Shown: positions 39,796 to 49,296 of the stretch, one piece after another
Layout of the letters: each line of letters starts with the position of its first letter
Numbering within the stretch: the stretch's first letter is position 1
From: an uncultured Porticoccus sp.
GTDB lineage: Bacteria; Pseudomonadota; Gammaproteobacteria; Pseudomonadales; Porticoccaceae
DNA: 64,000 bases
NCBI RefSeq assembly: GCF_913061305.1
Contig: NZ_CAJXST010000008.1
Span: forward strand, 62,001 to 126,000
Direction: 5' to 3'
Program-made: the position numbers and the translations under genes
The notes under the pieces: generated by a model
Told to the model about the DNA's origin: nothing
What the model saw: only the letters and a program-made list of their open reading frames with translations
Databases searched by the model: none

Positions 39796-40899
39796 ATGAA
39801 ACTCGCCGACAAAGTTCTCGCCGTCAACAATGATCTCCCGATCCGCACTGATGCACCTGTGCACAGTGGCAAGGTGCGTTCAGTCTACTGGCTGACAGAG
39901 AAAGACAGCCTCAGACTGATAGAGCAACAGGGTTATAATGTGGCACCCGATGCGCCACTTGCCATCATGGTAATCAGTGATCGCATCTCTGCATTTGACT
40001 GCATCTGGCACGGCGAAGGCGGCATGCATGGCGTCCCCGGTAAGGGGGCTGCACTGAATGCCATTTCAAACCACTGGTTCAGACTGTTTCGCGAGAAAGG
40101 CCTGGCAGACAGCCACATTCTGGATATCCCCCACCCCTTGGTCTGGATTGTTCAAAAAGCCCGCCCGGTCATGATCGAGGCTATCTGTCGCCAATACATT
40201 ACCGGCTCCATGTGGCGTGCATACGCCAAGGGCGAGAGGGAGTTCTGCGGCATCCAGTTGCCGGATAATCTGAAAAAAGACCAGAAACTGCCCGAATTAC
40301 TGATTACGCCATCGACCAAAGGCATATTGACAGGTCTGCCGGGAATTCCTGAAGCAGATGATGTGAATATCACTCGCCATGATATTGAAAGAAACCATGC
40401 AGCCTTCAACTTTCGCAGTATTGACGATATCGATCTCTACGAAAACCTGTTGCGGGAGGGCTTCGAAGTTATCAGCCGTGAATTGGCTGCACTGGATCAG
40501 ATTTTTGTGGATACCAAATTTGAATTCGGCTACGTCAAAGATAAAACCGGTACTGAAAAGCTGATATACATGGACGAGGTTGGCACCCCTGACTCATCCC
40601 GTATCTGGGACGGCCGGAGCTATCGGAATGGCGAAGTGGTCGAGAACTCAAAAGAAAGTTTTCGGCAGTTGCTGCTCAACCACTTCCCGGATCCCGATAT
40701 TCTCCTCAACAAAGACCGGATGGCCGAACGCCAGGCACTGGCCAGAAACAACGAGCTGCCCGCCGTTGTTTTGCTGGAAGTTTCCAAAACGTATGTTTCG
40801 ATTGCCGAAAAGATCATCGGCGGAAAACTGCACCTACCCGATAGGCCGAAAGCGGAGATTATGGATGTTCTCAACAGCCGATATAATCTCGTTGTCTAA
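39796..40899 (+). CDS. purC: Phosphoribosylaminoimidazole-succinocarboxamide synthase (long form)
   Basis: SAICAR synthase joins aspartate to CAIR in purine synthesis. The 367-residue length is that of the extended form rather than the 237-residue E. coli enzyme. [11 protein letters not shown] (nucleotide loop), [13 protein letters not shown] and [15 protein letters not shown] are conserved, and [13 protein letters not shown] and [15 protein letters not shown] form the catalytic core. It converges on the ectoine regulator with a 31-base gap. Confidence 0.95.
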   Translation: MKLADKVLAVNNDLPIRTDAPVHSGKVRSVYWLTEKDSLRLIEQQGYNVAPDAPLAIMVISDRISAFDCIWHGEGGMHGVPGKGAALNAISNHWFRLFREKGLADSHILDIPHPLVWIVQKARPVMIEAICRQYITGSMWRAYAKGEREFCGIQLPDNLKKDQKLPELLITPSTKGILTGLPGIPEADDVNITRHDIERNHAAFNFRSIDDIDLYENLLREGFEVISRELAALDQIFVDTKFEFGYVKDKTGTEKLIYMDEVGTPDSSRIWDGRSYRNGEVVENSKESFRQLLLNHFPDPDILLNKDRMAERQALARNNELPAVVLLEVSKTYVSIAEKIIGGKLHLPDRPKAEIMDVLNSRYNLVV

Positions 40900-40930
40900 T
40901 TTATAGTTCCAACTATCTTTCCAGGCAGTT

Positions 40931-41515
40931 TCAATCTGCTGAAGGAGTTTCAATCCCCTCAGCAGTGGCGCCTGCCACCAAGTCGTTCGGCTCGGCCAGG
41001 GAGGGTTGACTATCCAGCCTCCCCAAGTCCAGCACTGGGGAGGCATCGATATGTTCAGCATCCATCATCTGGGCGACTCGCTGCAATGCAGAAACAATCA
41101 TCGCCTGCTCCCAGTCGCTCAGATTGGCATACTGGCGCGAAAAATGTTGCTGCAAGGGTGTGGGTGCATTCTTCAACACATCAACTGCCTTCTCTGTCAA
41201 AAAAGCATGCACTTTGCGTTTGTCTGTCGATGACCGGACGCGATAAACCAATTGTCGTTTCTCGAGTCGATCAATAATGGTGGTTACCGTCGCCTGACTC
41301 AGACTGATCTCAGCGGCCAGCTCACCAATTGTCACCTGCCCCCGGTCACGAATCGCCTGCAATAACAAAATTTGCGGCACAGTCAGACCGGACGTTTTAG
41401 CCAATCGTTTGGAGTAAAGGTCTGTCGCCCTGATAACCCGCCGCAGTGCAACCAAGACCTGTTCGATAGAACCACCTCTGCTAGTCAATTTATACCGCCC
41501 TATTATGCAATACAT
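40931..41515 (-). CDS. ectR: MarR-family regulator of the ectoine genes (EctR-like)
   Basis: The winged-helix MarR protein has 194 residues from the ATG at 41515. GLTVPQILLLQAIRDRGQ, then GELAAEISLSQATVTTIIDR (recognition helix) and STDKRKVHAFLTEKA (wing) are all present. A TTG at 41488 is another possible start. A proline- and acid-rich tail of about 40 residues follows the MarR domain. It is divergent from ectA and the gap holds a palindrome. MarR-type EctR proteins repress ect genes in methylotrophs; role and name here are inferred from context. Confidence 0.78.
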   Translation of the reverse strand: MYCIIGRYKLTSRGGSIEQVLVALRRVIRATDLYSKRLAKTSGLTVPQILLLQAIRDRGQVTIGELAAEISLSQATVTTIIDRLEKRQLVYRVRSSTDKRKVHAFLTEKAVDVLKNAPTPLQQHFSRQYANLSDWEQAMIVSALQRVAQMMDAEHIDASPVLDLGRLDSQPSLAEPNDLVAGATAEGIETPSAD

Positions 41516-41550
41516 CCACTCCGTCGCCCGCCCCCGCAGCGGGGCCAAAC

Positions 41551-41592
41551 TGGACATGTTAATGCTTTCGAGTATAATGTTTAGAGCTCTAA
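41551..41592 (+). promoter_or_regulatory. ectA promoter with overlapping palindromic operator
   Basis: TGGACA (41551-41556) and TATAAT (41573-41578) are spaced by 16 bases, a good sigma70-type promoter. The 12-base perfect palindrome TTAGAGCTCTAA (41581-41592) lies at the expected transcription start, a repressing position. An AT-rich leader of about 135 bases follows before ectA. The palindrome suits a MarR dimer such as the adjacent EctR-like protein. Confidence 0.6.
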
Positions 41593-41720
41593 TTATATAG
41601 TTTAATTATTTTTAGACATAAGGAAGTCATTGTTAGCTTCCAAATAAAATGAACAATTTTCACAAGAAAATATTATTTGAGCTATAACTTTTATTAATAA
41701 CGGGAATTTTGCCACCTCTT

Positions 41721-42230
41721 ATGGACCGTAAAATAACACTTCGTCCACCAACGCCGGAGGACGGCGTGCAGGTACACCAGCTGGTTGCCCAGTGTCCTCC
41801 TCTCGACCCAAACTCCGTCTACTGCAATCTGCTGCAATGTACTCATTTTTCAGGTACATCCGTGGCAGCAGACATTGAAGGAGAACTGGTCGGTTTTATC
41901 TCGGGTTATCGCCCACCACAACAAACCAGCACACTGTTTATCTGGCAGGTCGCTGTCGGCGAACAAGCACGTGGTCAAGGTCTTGCCTCGCGAATGTTGA
42001 CGAGCATTCTCGCTCGCAATGAGTGCAAAGACGTCAATCACCTTGAGACCACTATCACTGAAGACAATCAAGCTTCCTGGGCATTGTTTCAGGGGCTGGC
42101 CGACAAGTTACATGCACCTCTGGCCAAGTCTCCATTATTTGACCGTGAATTGCATTTCGCCGGTCAGCATGACACAGAGGTGTTGGTCAGAATCGGTCCA
42201 TTTATGCAGCCTGTGACCACTGAAGCCTAA
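41721..42230 (+). CDS. ectA: L-2,4-diaminobutyrate N-acetyltransferase
   Basis: EctA is a GNAT enzyme that acetylates diaminobutyrate in ectoine synthesis. The 169-residue protein begins MDRKITLRPPTPEDGVQVHQ and shows WQVAVGEQARGQGLASRML, the acetyl-CoA loop, and the ETTITEDNQASWALF block typical of EctA. The ATG at 41721 was preferred to the TTG at 41709. ectB follows 28 bases later. Confidence 0.94.
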   Translation: MDRKITLRPPTPEDGVQVHQLVAQCPPLDPNSVYCNLLQCTHFSGTSVAADIEGELVGFISGYRPPQQTSTLFIWQVAVGEQARGQGLASRMLTSILARNECKDVNHLETTITEDNQASWALFQGLADKLHAPLAKSPLFDRELHFAGQHDTEVLVRIGPFMQPVTTEA

Positions 42231-42258
42231 TCCCAGAAAAGGACTAATTGAGGAAATC

Positions 42259-43620
42259 ATGAAAATTTTTGATGAAATTGAATCTGAAGTACGCAGTTAC
42301 GCCAGGGCCTTCCCGCGTTTATTCAACAAGGCTCAAGGCGAATTTATCTATGACGATGAAGGCAACCAATATCTGGATTTTCTGGCCGGTGCCGGATCGT
42401 TGAATTACGGGCACAATCACCCCGTGTTCAAGAAAAAACTCCTGGAATATATAGAGCGGGATGGCATCACCCAAGGCCTTGATTTACACACACAAGCCAA
42501 AGGCGAGTTTCTGGAAAGCTTTAACGAGAACATCCTGAAACCCAGGGATTTCAACTACATTGTCATGTTTACCGGCCCGACCGGGACCAATGCAGTGGAG
42601 GCCTCTCTCAAGATCGCGCGCAAATATACCGGCCGCGAGAACATTATCTCGTTCACCAACGGCTGGCACGGCCAGACACTCGGCGCTCTGTCTATCACGG
42701 GTAACTCGACCCACCGCGGCGGTGCAGGCATTACATTGCCGGGCGCCACAAGAATGCCTTATGACGGCTATCTCGGCGATGATTTTGATACCACCAATCT
42801 ATTGGACAAAGTGTTGTCAGACTCCAGCAGTGGTGTCGACAAGCCCGCAGCCGTTATCGTCGAAACGGTACAGGGCGAGGGCGGCATCAATGCTGCTTCG
42901 ATGACCTGGCTCAGAAGCCTGTCGGAAATCTGCAAGCGCCATGAGATATTGTTGATTATTGATGACATTCAGGCTGGCTGCGGTCGCACCGGGACCTTCT
43001 TCAGTTTTGAAGAAGCCGGTATTTACCCCGACATTGTCACCCTGTCCAAGTCACTGAGTGGTTATGGCCTGCCATTTTCTGTGGTTCTGATGAAACCGGA
43101 GATTGATGAATGGAAACCGGGCGAGCACAACGGTACTTTCCGGGGTAACAACCATGCATTTGTCACTGCCAAAGCGGCCATCGACCACTTTTGGAAAGAC
43201 GACAAATTTGCCAAGGAAATCCAGCAAAAAGGCGATTACATTGCCGACCGGGTAGACAAGATCGTCAGCGAATACGGCGAAGGAAACTTCAACTCTCACG
43301 GTCGCGGTATGTTCAGGGGCATCAATTGTGTCAGTGGCGAACTGGCTGAGCAGATTACCCGACGGTGTTTCCAGAAAGGGTTGATTATTGAGACCAGCGG
43401 TGCGGAGGATCATGTGGTCAAATTCCTCTGCCCACTGACAATCCGTCAGGAAAACCTGCAAAAAGGCATCGACATTCTTGAGGAGGCAATCAAGGAAGTT
43501 TGTGCCAAGGCAGACTCCATCCCCGAGGAAAAAGATTTTTTCGAAGGCGACTATTCGGTCAGTGATGAAGTTGACAAGGGCACACCGAAAAGAACCGGAT
43601 CCAACCCGATTTCGGCCTGA
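42259..43620 (+). CDS. ectB: Diaminobutyrate-2-oxoglutarate transaminase
   Basis: This PLP-dependent class III aminotransferase makes diaminobutyrate from aspartate semialdehyde, with glutamate as donor. FTGPTGTNAVEASLK, IDDIQAGCGRTG and TLSKSLSGYGLPFS (PLP Lys) are in order. With 453 residues it is some 30 longer than usual, owing to an acidic tail after DILEEAIKEV (EEKDFFEGDYSVSDEVDKG). The ectA-ectB-ectC order is normal. Confidence 0.96.
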   Translation: MKIFDEIESEVRSYARAFPRLFNKAQGEFIYDDEGNQYLDFLAGAGSLNYGHNHPVFKKKLLEYIERDGITQGLDLHTQAKGEFLESFNENILKPRDFNYIVMFTGPTGTNAVEASLKIARKYTGRENIISFTNGWHGQTLGALSITGNSTHRGGAGITLPGATRMPYDGYLGDDFDTTNLLDKVLSDSSSGVDKPAAVIVETVQGEGGINAASMTWLRSLSEICKRHEILLIIDDIQAGCGRTGTFFSFEEAGIYPDIVTLSKSLSGYGLPFSVVLMKPEIDEWKPGEHNGTFRGNNHAFVTAKAAIDHFWKDDKFAKEIQQKGDYIADRVDKIVSEYGEGNFNSHGRGMFRGINCVSGELAEQITRRCFQKGLIIETSGAEDHVVKFLCPLTIRQENLQKGIDILEEAIKEVCAKADSIPEEKDFFEGDYSVSDEVDKGTPKRTGSNPISA

Positions 43621-43710
43621 TAGTTACCGGGGGCCTATCTCCGGTCAACACAGGGAATTCATTTATCTGGCGGGATCAGCCCCGCCGCGTTACACACAAC
43701 AGAGGTCACG

Positions 43711-44115
43711 ATGATAGTCAGACAACTTCAGGAAGCAGAAAAAACCTCGCGCAGAATCGTCTCACCCGACGGCAACTGGGAAAGTACACGGATGCTGCTC
43801 AAAGATGATCAGATGGGATTTTCTTTCCACATTACAACAATCTATGTCGGAGCCGATTTCCGTATGCATTACCAGAACCACCTGGAATCTGTTTACTGCA
43901 TTTCCGGAGAGGGTGAAGTGGAAACACTGGACGACGGCAAAAAATATCCGATTAGCCCCGGAACCCTCTATATTCTTGATAAACACGACCGTCATATCCT
44001 GCGATCCTTTAAAGAAATGACAATGGCCTGCGTTTTCAACCCCCCGCTCAATGGCAAGGAAGTACACAACGCCGAAGGTGCGTACGAGCTGGATGCAGAT
44101 TCCGTCAGCCAGTGA
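43711..44115 (+). CDS. ectC: Ectoine synthase
   Basis: This cupin-fold enzyme closes N-acetyl-diaminobutyrate to ectoine. The 134-residue length is standard. Glu59 (in NHLESVYC), Tyr87 (in [10 protein letters not shown]) and His95 keep the spacing of the three metal ligands described for EctC of Paenibacillus lautus (Glu57, Tyr85, His93). It is 90 bases after ectB. No ectD hydroxylase gene is visible in the window. Confidence 0.96.
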   Translation: MIVRQLQEAEKTSRRIVSPDGNWESTRMLLKDDQMGFSFHITTIYVGADFRMHYQNHLESVYCISGEGEVETLDDGKKYPISPGTLYILDKHDRHILRSFKEMTMACVFNPPLNGKEVHNAEGAYELDADSVSQ

Positions 44116-44176
44116 GAAGTCAGACCCCGTCCAGCTCAGGAAAATGGAAACAGACACAACAGGAGACAGTCCTTTA

Positions 44177-45616
44177 ATGAGTTTTCACAGTGTGGAAAAA
44201 ATCGGCGGCACTTCGATGAGCAACTATGCCGCTGTCAGAGACAACATTATTCTTAAGCCCACCACCGATACGCTTTATCAACGTATCTTTGTGGTGTCCG
44301 CCTATGCCGGCATAACGGATCAACTGCTGGAACATAAGAAAACGGGCAAAGCCGGTGTTTTCGCTTCATTTGCCAATGGTGTCAATGACGATAGCTGGCT
44401 GGATCTTCTTAATGAATTAAGAACCCAGGTTATTGAAATCAACAGCAATCTATTTAACGACCCGGAAATGCTCGCCGATGCCAACCGGTTTATAGGTGAT
44501 CGGCTCGACGAGGCCGAACACTGCCTGAGCGATCTGAAAAAACTTTGCCAACACGGCCACTTTGCACTGGACGTCCATCTGGCAACCGTTCGTGAAATGC
44601 TGGCCAGCATCGGTGAAGCACACAGTGCCTGGAATACTGCTCGGCTGCTTCAGAGAGATGGTGTCAATGCCTGCTTTGTGGATTTAACCGGCTGGAAAAC
44701 CACACGACACATGTCGCTGGATGAACGCATTAAAGTCACTTTTGAGGACATAGATCTCGACAGTCAACTGCCCATCGTCACCGGTTATGCCCACACTCGG
44801 GATGGACTGATGTCCAGTTTTGACCGGGGTTACAGTGAGATGACGTTCAGTCGTCTGACTGTGATCACAGATGCGCGTGAAGCCGTCATCCATAAAGAAT
44901 TTCACCTCAGTAGTGCTGACCCAAGAATAGTGGGCGACGACAAAGCCGTGCCCATCGGTCGCACCAACTACGATGTGGCTGACCAGCTGGCCAACCTCGG
45001 GATGGAAGCGATTCATCCCAAGGCTGCCAAAGGTCTGCGACAAAACAATATCCCCCTGCGCGTCAAAAACACCTTTGAACCGGAGCACGCCGGGACGTTG
45101 ATTACCAGCGACTATATTAGCGAAAAACCTCGCGTCGAGATTATTGCAGGGTGTCGGGGGGTTCATGCCATTGAACTGTTTGACCAGGATATGGCCGGCA
45201 ATTTCAGCCGTTATGACACAACTATCCTGGGGTGTATCAGCCGGTTCAAGGCACATGTGGTTTCAAAAGATATCAATGCAAATACGATTACCCATTACCT
45301 GTCCACCAACCTGAAAACAGTGAAGCGCATTTGTCGTGCTCTGGAAGAGCAATTTCCCGATGCAGAAATTAGCAATCAGGAGGTCGCTATCGTGTCGGCC
45401 GTCGGCAGCGATATGCAGGTACCGGGGCTACTGGCTAGAACAGTAGGCGCGCTGGCGGAAAAGGATATCAGTGTGTTGGCGATGCACCAGTGCATGCGTC
45501 AGGTCGACATGCAGTTTGTGATCAACCAGGACCGCTGGGAGGATGCCGTACGAAGCCTGCACAGATGCCTTGTTGAGGTACACGATCACGGGCGTGCCAT
45601 ATGCCTCGCATCCTGA
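44177..45616 (+). CDS. Ectoine-type aspartate kinase
   Basis: This aspartokinase (Ask_Ect type) feeds aspartyl phosphate to ectoine synthesis. The chosen start is MSFHSVEKIGGTSMSNYAAV; the ATG at 44144, preceded by AGGAAA, is also possible. VEKIGGTSMSN is the ATP loop, FDRGYSEMTFSRL follows, and two ACT domains end the protein (SAVGSDMQVPGLLARTVGAL). A dedicated aspartokinase of this type beside ectABC, often free of lysine and threonine inhibition, is known from many marine bacteria. Confidence 0.92.
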   Translation: MSFHSVEKIGGTSMSNYAAVRDNIILKPTTDTLYQRIFVVSAYAGITDQLLEHKKTGKAGVFASFANGVNDDSWLDLLNELRTQVIEINSNLFNDPEMLADANRFIGDRLDEAEHCLSDLKKLCQHGHFALDVHLATVREMLASIGEAHSAWNTARLLQRDGVNACFVDLTGWKTTRHMSLDERIKVTFEDIDLDSQLPIVTGYAHTRDGLMSSFDRGYSEMTFSRLTVITDAREAVIHKEFHLSSADPRIVGDDKAVPIGRTNYDVADQLANLGMEAIHPKAAKGLRQNNIPLRVKNTFEPEHAGTLITSDYISEKPRVEIIAGCRGVHAIELFDQDMAGNFSRYDTTILGCISRFKAHVVSKDINANTITHYLSTNLKTVKRICRALEEQFPDAEISNQEVAIVSAVGSDMQVPGLLARTVGALAEKDISVLAMHQCMRQVDMQFVINQDRWEDAVRSLHRCLVEVHDHGRAICLAS

Positions 45617-45789
45617 CCAGCGCAACAGCTACCCAACATCATGGGGCCAACACACCGGGGTGGGCGATACACTCTCGCACCCCACCAAATATATCGGGGA
45701 AAACCCGACAACGCTTTCGGCCTGCCAAACCGTGACTTATCCGACCTCTCGGGTGACAGCCCCGTACCTGTGGACAGCCTGACAGCGCC

Positions 45790-47211
45790 ATGATTCTCTC
45801 CTTCCTCTGCTTCCTCTTGATGTTCACCCTTGTAGGGGTTCTCTCTGCAAAGAAAAGCCGCGGAACAAAGCAGGACTATTACCTGGCCAGCAGCACCGTC
45901 CAGCCATGGCTGGTTGGGCTGTCCGCTGTTGCCACCAATAACAGCGGTTATATGTTTATCGGTGTAATCGGCTACACCTATGTCGCTGGATTATCGTCTG
46001 TGTGGCTGATGCTGGGCTGGATCAGCGGCGATTACCTCGCCTCTCGATTTGTCCACGCCAGGCTCAGGGATGCCGCACCGCGAACCGGCGAAGTGAGCTA
46101 TGCCGGGGTCATCAGCAACTGGTACGGCAAACGAAATTCTGCCCTGCAGAGGATCATGGGATTAATTTCCTTGTCGTTTTTACTGGTATACGCCAGCGCC
46201 CAGCTGGTCGCTGGCAGCAAGGCCCTTCATGTGCTGTTCGACTGGCCTATCTGGGCAGGCGCAACCCTCTCCGCTTTTCTGGTAACCCTGTACTGTATTG
46301 CCGGCGGGATTCGCGCATCAATCTGGACAGATGCGGCGCAATCCATGGTGATGGTTTTAGCGATGGGCTTGCTACTGGTTATAGCCACCAGCTCCCTGGG
46401 CGGGATTGATCAGGCACTTATCGAGATGAGCGCTATCGATGGCTTTATGAGCTGGTTCCCGGATGATCTGCCTTTTCCGGGTGTGCCAGGGGCATTGCTG
46501 TTCGCCGCCAGCTGGTTATTTGCCGGGCTCTCAATTATCGGCCAGCCCCACGTCATGGTGCGTTTCATGGCGCTGAACGATAATCGCAAAATGAACCAGG
46601 CACGGCGCTGGTATTATGCGTGGTACGTGATGTTTTATGCCATGGCGACGGCAGTTGGCATGCTGTCGCGGGTCTACCTGTCCGATGCGGCAAGTTTTGA
46701 TGCCGAACTCGCATTACCGGTGATGGCTCAGGCACTGTTTCCCCCCGTGCTGGTTGGATTAGTGCTGGCAGGTATATTTGCTGCCACCATGTCGACAGCG
46801 GACTCACTGGTTCTCGGCTGCTCGGCAGCCATCACCCACGATCTGTTACCCCAAAATATTGAACGCACCAGTGTGATGAAGGGTATTACTGTACTCGTCA
46901 CAGCCTTTGCATTGCTCTGGGCTTTACTCAACAGTCAGAGCGTCTTCAGCCTGGTGGTAATGGCATGGTCTGGTCTTGCCAGCGCTTTTGCCCCCTTGCT
47001 GATCATCCTTTGCCTGGGAGGCAAGCCGGGGTCCGGTGTGAGTATCCTGGCCGTCTGCTCGGGACTTCTGGTCGCACTGGGCTGGCGCATGATGGGGTGG
47101 CACGATTTCGCCTATGAGGGCATGCCGGGTATTCTCTCTGGTTTGTTGATCCTGAGCGGTGCTCTTTTTCTATCCAGAAGAAAGAACGCCCAACTCACTC
47201 AATCACCATAG
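45790..47211 (+). CDS. Sodium:solute symporter (SSS family, PutP-like)
   Basis: The 473-residue protein has about 13 hydrophobic segments. Typical SSS features are ATNNSGYMFIGVIGYTY in the second, YCIAGGIRASIWTDAAQ in the fifth to sixth and ATMSTADSLVLGCSAAI late in the protein, with the sodium-site Ser/Thr pair. The closest known type is the proline symporter PutP. It lies 173 bases after the aspartokinase in the same direction and overlaps the convergent alr by 13 bases. A role in compatible-solute uptake (proline or ectoine) is inferred only from position. Confidence 0.82.
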   Translation: MILSFLCFLLMFTLVGVLSAKKSRGTKQDYYLASSTVQPWLVGLSAVATNNSGYMFIGVIGYTYVAGLSSVWLMLGWISGDYLASRFVHARLRDAAPRTGEVSYAGVISNWYGKRNSALQRIMGLISLSFLLVYASAQLVAGSKALHVLFDWPIWAGATLSAFLVTLYCIAGGIRASIWTDAAQSMVMVLAMGLLLVIATSSLGGIDQALIEMSAIDGFMSWFPDDLPFPGVPGALLFAASWLFAGLSIIGQPHVMVRFMALNDNRKMNQARRWYYAWYVMFYAMATAVGMLSRVYLSDAASFDAELALPVMAQALFPPVLVGLVLAGIFAATMSTADSLVLGCSAAITHDLLPQNIERTSVMKGITVLVTAFALLWALLNSQSVFSLVVMAWSGLASAFAPLLIILCLGGKPGSGVSILAVCSGLLVALGWRMMGWHDFAYEGMPGILSGLLILSGALFLSRRKNAQLTQSP

Positions 47212-48293
47212 ACCCGCGGAACCCTGCGGGGCATTCTGGTTAACAGCTCGTAACTGATCGTACCCGCGCAGTTCGCCACCTCGTTGACGGAGAGACCTTT
47301 ACCCCAGAGGATAGCCTCATCCCCCACCGCCACTGTCGACAAGTCAGTGACATCCACCGTTATCATGTCCATAGATACGCGGCCCACCATGGGACAGCGC
47401 TGGTTATTGATCAGTACTGGCGTGCCATCTGGCGCATGTACCGGATAACCATCGCCGTAGCCAATTGCGACCGTGGCAATCCTGCTGGGTCGTTGCGCCG
47501 ACCAACGCGCACTGTAGCCCACCGACTCCCCCACAGGAACATCCCGCAGAGCAATGACGGAAGAGCGCAACGTCATGACCGGTCGCAATCTGTCGGCTTC
47601 CGCATGAGGAACAGAAAAAGGGGAGCTGCCATACAGCATGATCCCCGGCCTGTTCCAGTCAACACGGGTCTCCGGCCAACCGAGTAGCCCGGCAGAGTTA
47701 CCAAGGCTCAACGGCACGGTATCGGCGTTTGCCAAACTGGCCACACCTGCCCTGAACTGCTGGAGTTGCCGATGAGTCAGATCACTCGCCAGTTCATCGG
47801 CACAGGCAAAGTGCGTGGCAACCACCATATCACCGGCAACATTGTGGCTGGCGGCCAATGACCGATAGGTAGACGCAACATCCTCAACGGCAAGACCCAG
47901 TCGGTGCATACCGCTATCCACACAAATCCAGACGGTTACAGGGGTTTTCAGCGATGCTGTCAGGATGGCCTCTTGTTGCTGTTTATTAACCACTGAGAGC
48001 CAAAAACCGAGTTCAGCAGCCAGGGGAATCTCGTCATCGGAGAACGTCCCCTCCAAAAGACAAACAGGCTTATTGATACCGCCTTCACGGAGCTCGACCG
48101 CCTCCTCCATACAGGTAACACCAAAGGCGGGAACCAGCGGTTCAAGGGCGCGGGCAACAGGTAATACACCGTGTCCATAGGCATTGGCTTTGACGATGGC
48201 CATCGTTCGGGAATTGGGTGCCAGACTGTTTGCCAGCTCGCAATTGTGCCTGAGAGCACGGAGATCGATATAGGCTTTTGCTGGTCTCGACAT
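47199..48293 (-). CDS. alr: Alanine racemase
   Basis: This fold-III PLP enzyme of 364 residues interconverts L- and D-alanine. AIVKANAYGHG holds the PLP Lys35 and ESVGYSARW the second catalytic Tyr; YGDGYPVHAPDG and MDMITVDVT blocks are normal. It is the last gene of the D-glutamate/5-oxoproline operon, 41 bases after the aminotransferase, which suggests a catabolic or recycling copy (DadX-like) rather than only a cell-wall copy. Its stop lies inside the end of the symporter. Confidence 0.95.
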   Translation of the reverse strand: MSRPAKAYIDLRALRHNCELANSLAPNSRTMAIVKANAYGHGVLPVARALEPLVPAFGVTCMEEAVELREGGINKPVCLLEGTFSDDEIPLAAELGFWLSVVNKQQQEAILTASLKTPVTVWICVDSGMHRLGLAVEDVASTYRSLAASHNVAGDMVVATHFACADELASDLTHRQLQQFRAGVASLANADTVPLSLGNSAGLLGWPETRVDWNRPGIMLYGSSPFSVPHAEADRLRPVMTLRSSVIALRDVPVGESVGYSARWSAQRPSRIATVAIGYGDGYPVHAPDGTPVLINNQRCPMVGRVSMDMITVDVTDLSTVAVGDEAILWGKGLSVNEVANCAGTISYELLTRMPRRVPRVYGD

Positions 48294-48334
48294 GACGCTT
48301 TCACCAAAAAGTACAGAGGGGCTGATGCACTCGA

Positions 48335-49192
48335 TTAATAATTAAACTTACCGGCTGAATAAATGCGCTGAGCTGCCAACCAGACATCGCCCACTTCCCC
48401 GCCGCCGACGGGCCTGCCATCGACTTCAATGACGGGCACCACTTCTTTAGAGGAACTCGTTAGCCAGACTTCGTCCGCATCCAGCACTTCGCCCATCGAG
48501 ACAGGTCGTTCCTGCACGGCAATAGACCCGTCTTTGCGCAGCAACTCCAGCAGAATATGGCGGGTAACCCCCGGTAATTTCTGACTGTCCAGCACCGGTG
48601 TAATGACTTCGCCGTTCTTGACAATGTAAGCGTTACAGGCGCTGGCCTCCGTCAGTTCACCTTGTTCATTGAACAGCAGAATTTCATCAACTCCCTGCTG
48701 AAAACCCTGCTGAAAGTGCATAACGTTGCCCAACAATGCCGTGGACTTGATGTGGCAGCGGTCCCATCGCAAATCGCGATCAGTGACAACCCGGTAGGGT
48801 TTAACCCGATGTTTATCCGCCACGGGTTCAGCGGGGATCGCATAGGTGAAGGCAAAAATGGTAGGGGTGATGTTTTCCGGGTAAGCATGGAAACGGCGGA
48901 TATCTGCACCGCGACTCACATGCAAATAAAGGCCGAGATTGCCACCACCATTTTTATCGATAAGGGCATTACACACCGCAAGCCACTGATGCTGCGACCA
49001 GCCAAGGGCTATATCGATTGCCCTCAAGCCGTTCAGCATCCGCTGCATATGCAATGAAAAACCGACGATCCTGCCATCATAGGACGGCAGCACTTCATAA
49101 ATACCATCGCCAAACAAAAAGCCCCGATCCATCGGCGAAATACGGGCTTCGGCCATTGGCAGGTAGGCACCGTCGAGATAGACAATACTCAT
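48335..49192 (-). CDS. dat: D-amino-acid aminotransferase (class IV)
   Basis: This fold-IV PLP aminotransferase of 285 residues has the PLP lysine in HIKSTALLGNV (Lys149). HVSRGADIRRFHAYP (about 91-105) carries the Arg and His that in D-amino-acid transaminase bind the D-substrate carboxylate, which separates it from branched-chain enzymes. It would link D-alanine + 2-oxoglutarate with pyruvate + D-glutamate. It lies 104 bases after the DUF4392 gene and before alr in one operon. Confidence 0.9.
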   Translation of the reverse strand: MSIVYLDGAYLPMAEARISPMDRGFLFGDGIYEVLPSYDGRIVGFSLHMQRMLNGLRAIDIALGWSQHQWLAVCNALIDKNGGGNLGLYLHVSRGADIRRFHAYPENITPTIFAFTYAIPAEPVADKHRVKPYRVVTDRDLRWDRCHIKSTALLGNVMHFQQGFQQGVDEILLFNEQGELTEASACNAYIVKNGEVITPVLDSQKLPGVTRHILLELLRKDGSIAVQERPVSMGEVLDADEVWLTSSSKEVVPVIEVDGRPVGGGEVGDVWLAAQRIYSAGKFNY

Positions 49193-49296
49193 TAAGTTAC
49201 CTTGTATCTCGCCGGACTAAAGCCAGCCAGCGGGAACATAAAGCGGCAAATATTAGCAGCGGGTATCCAGACAGGCAAAGTAAATTCCCCACCAAG

